64,000 nt of DNA from Pantoea sp. At-9b (GTDB lineage: Bacteria; Pseudomonadota; Gammaproteobacteria; Enterobacterales; Enterobacteriaceae), in the NCBI RefSeq assembly GCF_000175935.2, contig NC_014841.1, positions 186,001 to 250,000 of the forward strand, given 5' to 3'. The position numbers were made by a program, and so were the translations under genes. This document shows, piece by piece, positions 61,927 to 64,000 of this stretch (its first letter is position 1; each line of letters starts with the position of its first letter). A model generated the notes under the pieces. That model made no database searches, had not been told where the DNA came from, and was given only the letters and a program-made list of their open reading frames with translations.

Positions 61927-62486
61927 CTATATTCTATATGCGCACAATCATCATTATGTTAAATAACATGCCCGACTAACCCCGCAATACCATCCCCTCC
62001 GGTAGCGGCACGATTTGTCGCGCAGGTTTTACAGCACAGTAGTCAGAACAGCGCGATAAATTGCGTCGCTACGTAAAATCTTGCCGATCCCCCCAGGTTA
62101 TTTGATTGACCGCGGTGATTTTGAACGTTTCGGATGACGTTTAATGTTCATGAATATCCCACACTAAAAAGCATTAAATTAATTTAATATATGCTATTTT
62201 TTCGCTAATTATTTGTGTGTTATATCATATTGAATTAATTGAAAATAATTAACATGGAAAAATAAATGTCCTGATAATTCAAGATAGGTGAGCATTTAAA
62301 TATTATATTAACCGCGATATTGCATTTTTCATGTAGGTCAGCCATATATTGATATCGCCAGTTTAGACATGTGAAACTCATAAACCTTTTATGATCAGTA
62401 GCTTATGTAGTTTATTATCCGAAAATTAAATATGTTGTTTGTCTGCATAACCCTTTGTTTTCCACAAATATTGTTGAGGAATTCTA
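61927..62486. other. AT-rich intergenic region with REP-like repeats, upstream of the terminal gene
   Basis: These 560 bp contain the REP-like pair at 62002-62074 and then about 350 bp of strongly AT-rich sequence (62120-62480) with no open frame of note. Such AT-rich upstream DNA is typical of H-NS-bound, horizontally acquired genes. GAGGA at 62476-62480 is the ribosome site of the next gene. Confidence 0.55.
62002..62074. repeat. Pair of degenerate REP-like elements facing each other
   Basis: GTAGCGGCACGATTTGTCGC at 62002 and, inverted, GTAGCGACGCAATTTATCGC ending at 62074 are diverged copies of the arm at 14781. They face each other across ~25 bp, a BIME-like arrangement. Confidence 0.6.
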
Positions 62487-64000
62487 ATGAACGCAGCTCA
62501 GCTTTTCTCGGAACACACCGCCCGCAAAGCGCAACAAGATCTTGAAAAAAAACGTATTCTACATGCCCAACCGGAGGTTATTAACCTCAGCCTTAGTCGC
62601 ATGAACATTTTTAACAATTCGCAACGTGAAATCCCCTCTTTAGTGACTTTGCTGCGCCCTGTTCCCCAGGATCCTGCGCAGGACCAACTTTTTATTGATC
62701 ATCTTCCGTTACCGCGCGATGCCTGGCATTACGATAATAAAGATCGCGTACTGAGCTGGCGTGGCGCATACGGAGGCGGTCGAATCAACTTAGTCCATGC
62801 TGGCCACGGCGGTCTGGGTACGATTGGATCAGCCAACGACTCTGCCTCAGTTTATGCGTCTTCTACTGCCAATTTTTCCTGTGATGTCGCTTTAAACTGC
62901 GGCGCTATCTATGAAACCAGCGGCGGAAACGTTACCGGGTTTCGCTGGGATCCTGCATCACCCGCCTGGACTCAGGCCGCATGGGTTTCACGGCGTTTAT
63001 ATTTAAGTTACACAGTCACGACTGGTGGTCCGATGCAACCGCCAACCTTCGCTTTTACCTTCACCGACAATCAGACGGAGTCTATCCCGTGGTCACCCGC
63101 CCTGGGGAGTTTCAATGCTACCTTGCAAATGGGCAATCGGCAGGGCCTTACGGTGTGGGACCTGACTTTTAAATCCGACATCGAACCGGCAGATGACAGC
63201 GGAGACCCGGCAACGGGGCCTGATACGGTATTTCCCTACTGGATGCAGCTGATTGAAGACGCCAGCGCCAATCATCTGGACGGCGTGATGATGATTGACG
63301 ATCTGGCACCCAAAGGTACTCTCGTTGGTGTGCGTGGCACGCGGCAAAATGCGCTGATTACCGGCTATTACCTGTTCCAGCCCCAGGCGGCACCTGTGGG
63401 GATCTTTGCTGGTCGCCTGGTGGCTGACGGAAAACCTATTGCCCGCTCCTGGCTTGAGGGCAATACGCTGTACTGGAATGCGTTGCCTGTGGAAATCCAA
63501 CAGCGCTGCGGCCTGCCGGCCACGGGGCAGGCCACGTTTAACTCCGATGGCAGTATCGCCAATGTGCTGAACGGCTCTTCTTCCCTGAGGCGACTAAGCG
63601 CCAGTATGGCCATTACCTCACTGGCTGCCCATCAGGATATCCATCCCGCGCTGAATGTGCGCCATGGCGATACGCTAAAATCACTGCTCGCTTCACCGCT
63701 GGATATCTATGGTTTGCTCAGCATGAACCCCTTCGCTCAGAATGACAGCGGTCAATGGGGAGATGCGGTACAAAATGCAGTTACTAATGATCTCAACAGC
63801 ATTATGAACAGTTTTATCCCGTCCAAAATGTGGCAGCTATTGTTCCCATCAACGCCCCAGCAACCGTTGAGCGGTGAACTGGCTGTCGTCGCCAATTCGC
63901 CGGTTTCCGGTGTAGCGGACCCTTCCGCCTGGTATCAATCTTTAGCAACGGCAGTCATGACATCTGGCATGTCCGGCGGCTCGGATAAGAACTGCGCCAA
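62487..64000 (+). CDS. Unrecognised large protein, 3' end beyond window
   Basis: An open reading frame of at least 504 codons, uninterrupted to the window edge, starting at ATG with GAGGA six bases upstream. I do not recognise the family. The N-terminus (MNAAQLFSEHTARKAQQDLE) is hydrophilic with no signal peptide. The middle is rich in Gly, Ser, Thr, Asn and aromatics (GRINLVHAGHGGLGTIGSAN, DSASVYASSTANFSCDVALN), suggesting beta-sheet structure, and contains repeated Asn/Asp-rich loops (SLDIYGLLSMNPF-like, QNDSGQWGDAVQNAVTNDLN). Hydrophobic stretches are too short for membrane helices. It follows an IS and AT-rich DNA, pointing to transfer. It could be a secreted effector, toxin or structural protein; none is proven. 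Confidence 0.7.
   Translation, partial: MNAAQLFSEHTARKAQQDLEKKRILHAQPEVINLSLSRMNIFNNSQREIPSLVTLLRPVPQDPAQDQLFIDHLPLPRDAWHYDNKDRVLSWRGAYGGGRINLVHAGHGGLGTIGSANDSASVYASSTANFSCDVALNCGAIYETSGGNVTGFRWDPASPAWTQAAWVSRRLYLSYTVTTGGPMQPPTFAFTFTDNQTESIPWSPALGSFNATLQMGNRQGLTVWDLTFKSDIEPADDSGDPATGPDTVFPYWMQLIEDASANHLDGVMMIDDLAPKGTLVGVRGTRQNALITGYYLFQPQAAPVGIFAGRLVADGKPIARSWLEGNTLYWNALPVEIQQRCGLPATGQATFNSDGSIANVLNGSSSLRRLSASMAITSLAAHQDIHPALNVRHGDTLKSLLASPLDIYGLLSMNPFAQNDSGQWGDAVQNAVTNDLNSIMNSFIPSKMWQLLFPSTPQQPLSGELAVVANSPVSGVADPSAWYQSLATAVMTSGMSGGSDKNCA

Noticed and set aside
60379..61943. ATGCGC as a target-site duplication of the insertion sequence
   Set aside because: The two copies are at different distances from the inverted ends (6 and 12 bases) and are only 6 bp long, so chance is likely.
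1..64000. CRISPR arrays, tRNA and rRNA genes, prophage modules
   Set aside because: I saw no regularly spaced repeats, no cloverleaf or rRNA signatures, and no phage structural or integrase genes apart from the ISNCY transposase.

Overview
The window looks like chromosomal DNA of an enterobacterium, most probably Erwiniaceae (Pantoea/Erwinia type). The base composition looks moderately GC-rich, many genes resemble E. coli families (frw-type PTS, DosC, IadA, Dpp/Opp and Pot transporters), and intergenic REP-like palindromes are present. I see no rRNA, tRNA or CRISPR. Nearly everything is accessory metabolism, transport and regulation. Genus assignment is inference.

Region 1 (1-3.9 kb, minus strand): a fructose-type PTS operon (HPr-EI-EIIA fusion, EIIC, AraC regulator, EIIB running off the edge), with a candidate CRP site upstream. 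Region 2 (4-11.3 kb): a LysR regulator divergent from a Tat-exported molybdenum oxidoreductase (2Fe-2S subunit, molybdopterin subunit, triheme cytochrome c, XdhC maturation factor), then a GlxA-type regulator. Region 3 (11.4-17.6 kb): SDR and AhpD-like enzymes, a LysE exporter, ACT, phosphoesterase and DUF924 proteins, and a LysR/MFS pair. Region 4 (17.7-20.6 kb): a catalase-like peroxidase, cytochrome b561, ECF sigma and anti-sigma operon with a plausible ECF promoter. Region 5 (20.6-31.5 kb): acetyltransferase, EAL phosphodiesterase, chemoreceptor, alpha/beta hydrolase, nitrilase with divergent LysR, globin-coupled diguanylate cyclase, FUSC exporter and AEC transporter.

Region 6 (31.6-41.1 kb) is a coherent D-amino-acid salvage operon. 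A LysR regulator is followed by an N-carbamoyl-D-amino-acid amidohydrolase, a D-amino-acid aminotransferase, a complete Dpp/Opp-type ABC importer with a fused double ATPase, and an N-acyl-D-amino-acid deacylase. The same spaced motif lies upstream of the regulator and of the operon. Region 7 (41.1-45 kb) holds small genes and decay: a frameshifted NTF2-like gene beside an ArsR regulator, and a deletion scar joining the front of an Opp-type permease to the back of a ketopantoate-reductase-like gene.

Region 8 (45-59.8 kb) is a second peptide/amide catabolic island: IclR regulator, orphan amino-acid binding protein, M24, M20 and M28 peptidase-like proteins, an Asp/Glu/hydantoin-racemase-like protein, an isoaspartyl-dipeptidase-like amidohydrolase, a Pot-type ABC importer, and two polysaccharide-deacetylase-fold hydrolases (a fold that also contains cyclic imidases), the second next to another orphan binding protein. 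With region 6 it suggests uptake and recycling of racemised, isomerised, carbamoylated or cyclised amino acids and peptides; this integrated role is inference. Region 9 (59.8-64 kb): a gene-poor stretch, an ISNCY-type insertion sequence with inverted ends, REP-like repeats, a very AT-rich segment, and an open-ended gene for a protein of at least 504 residues that I do not recognise.
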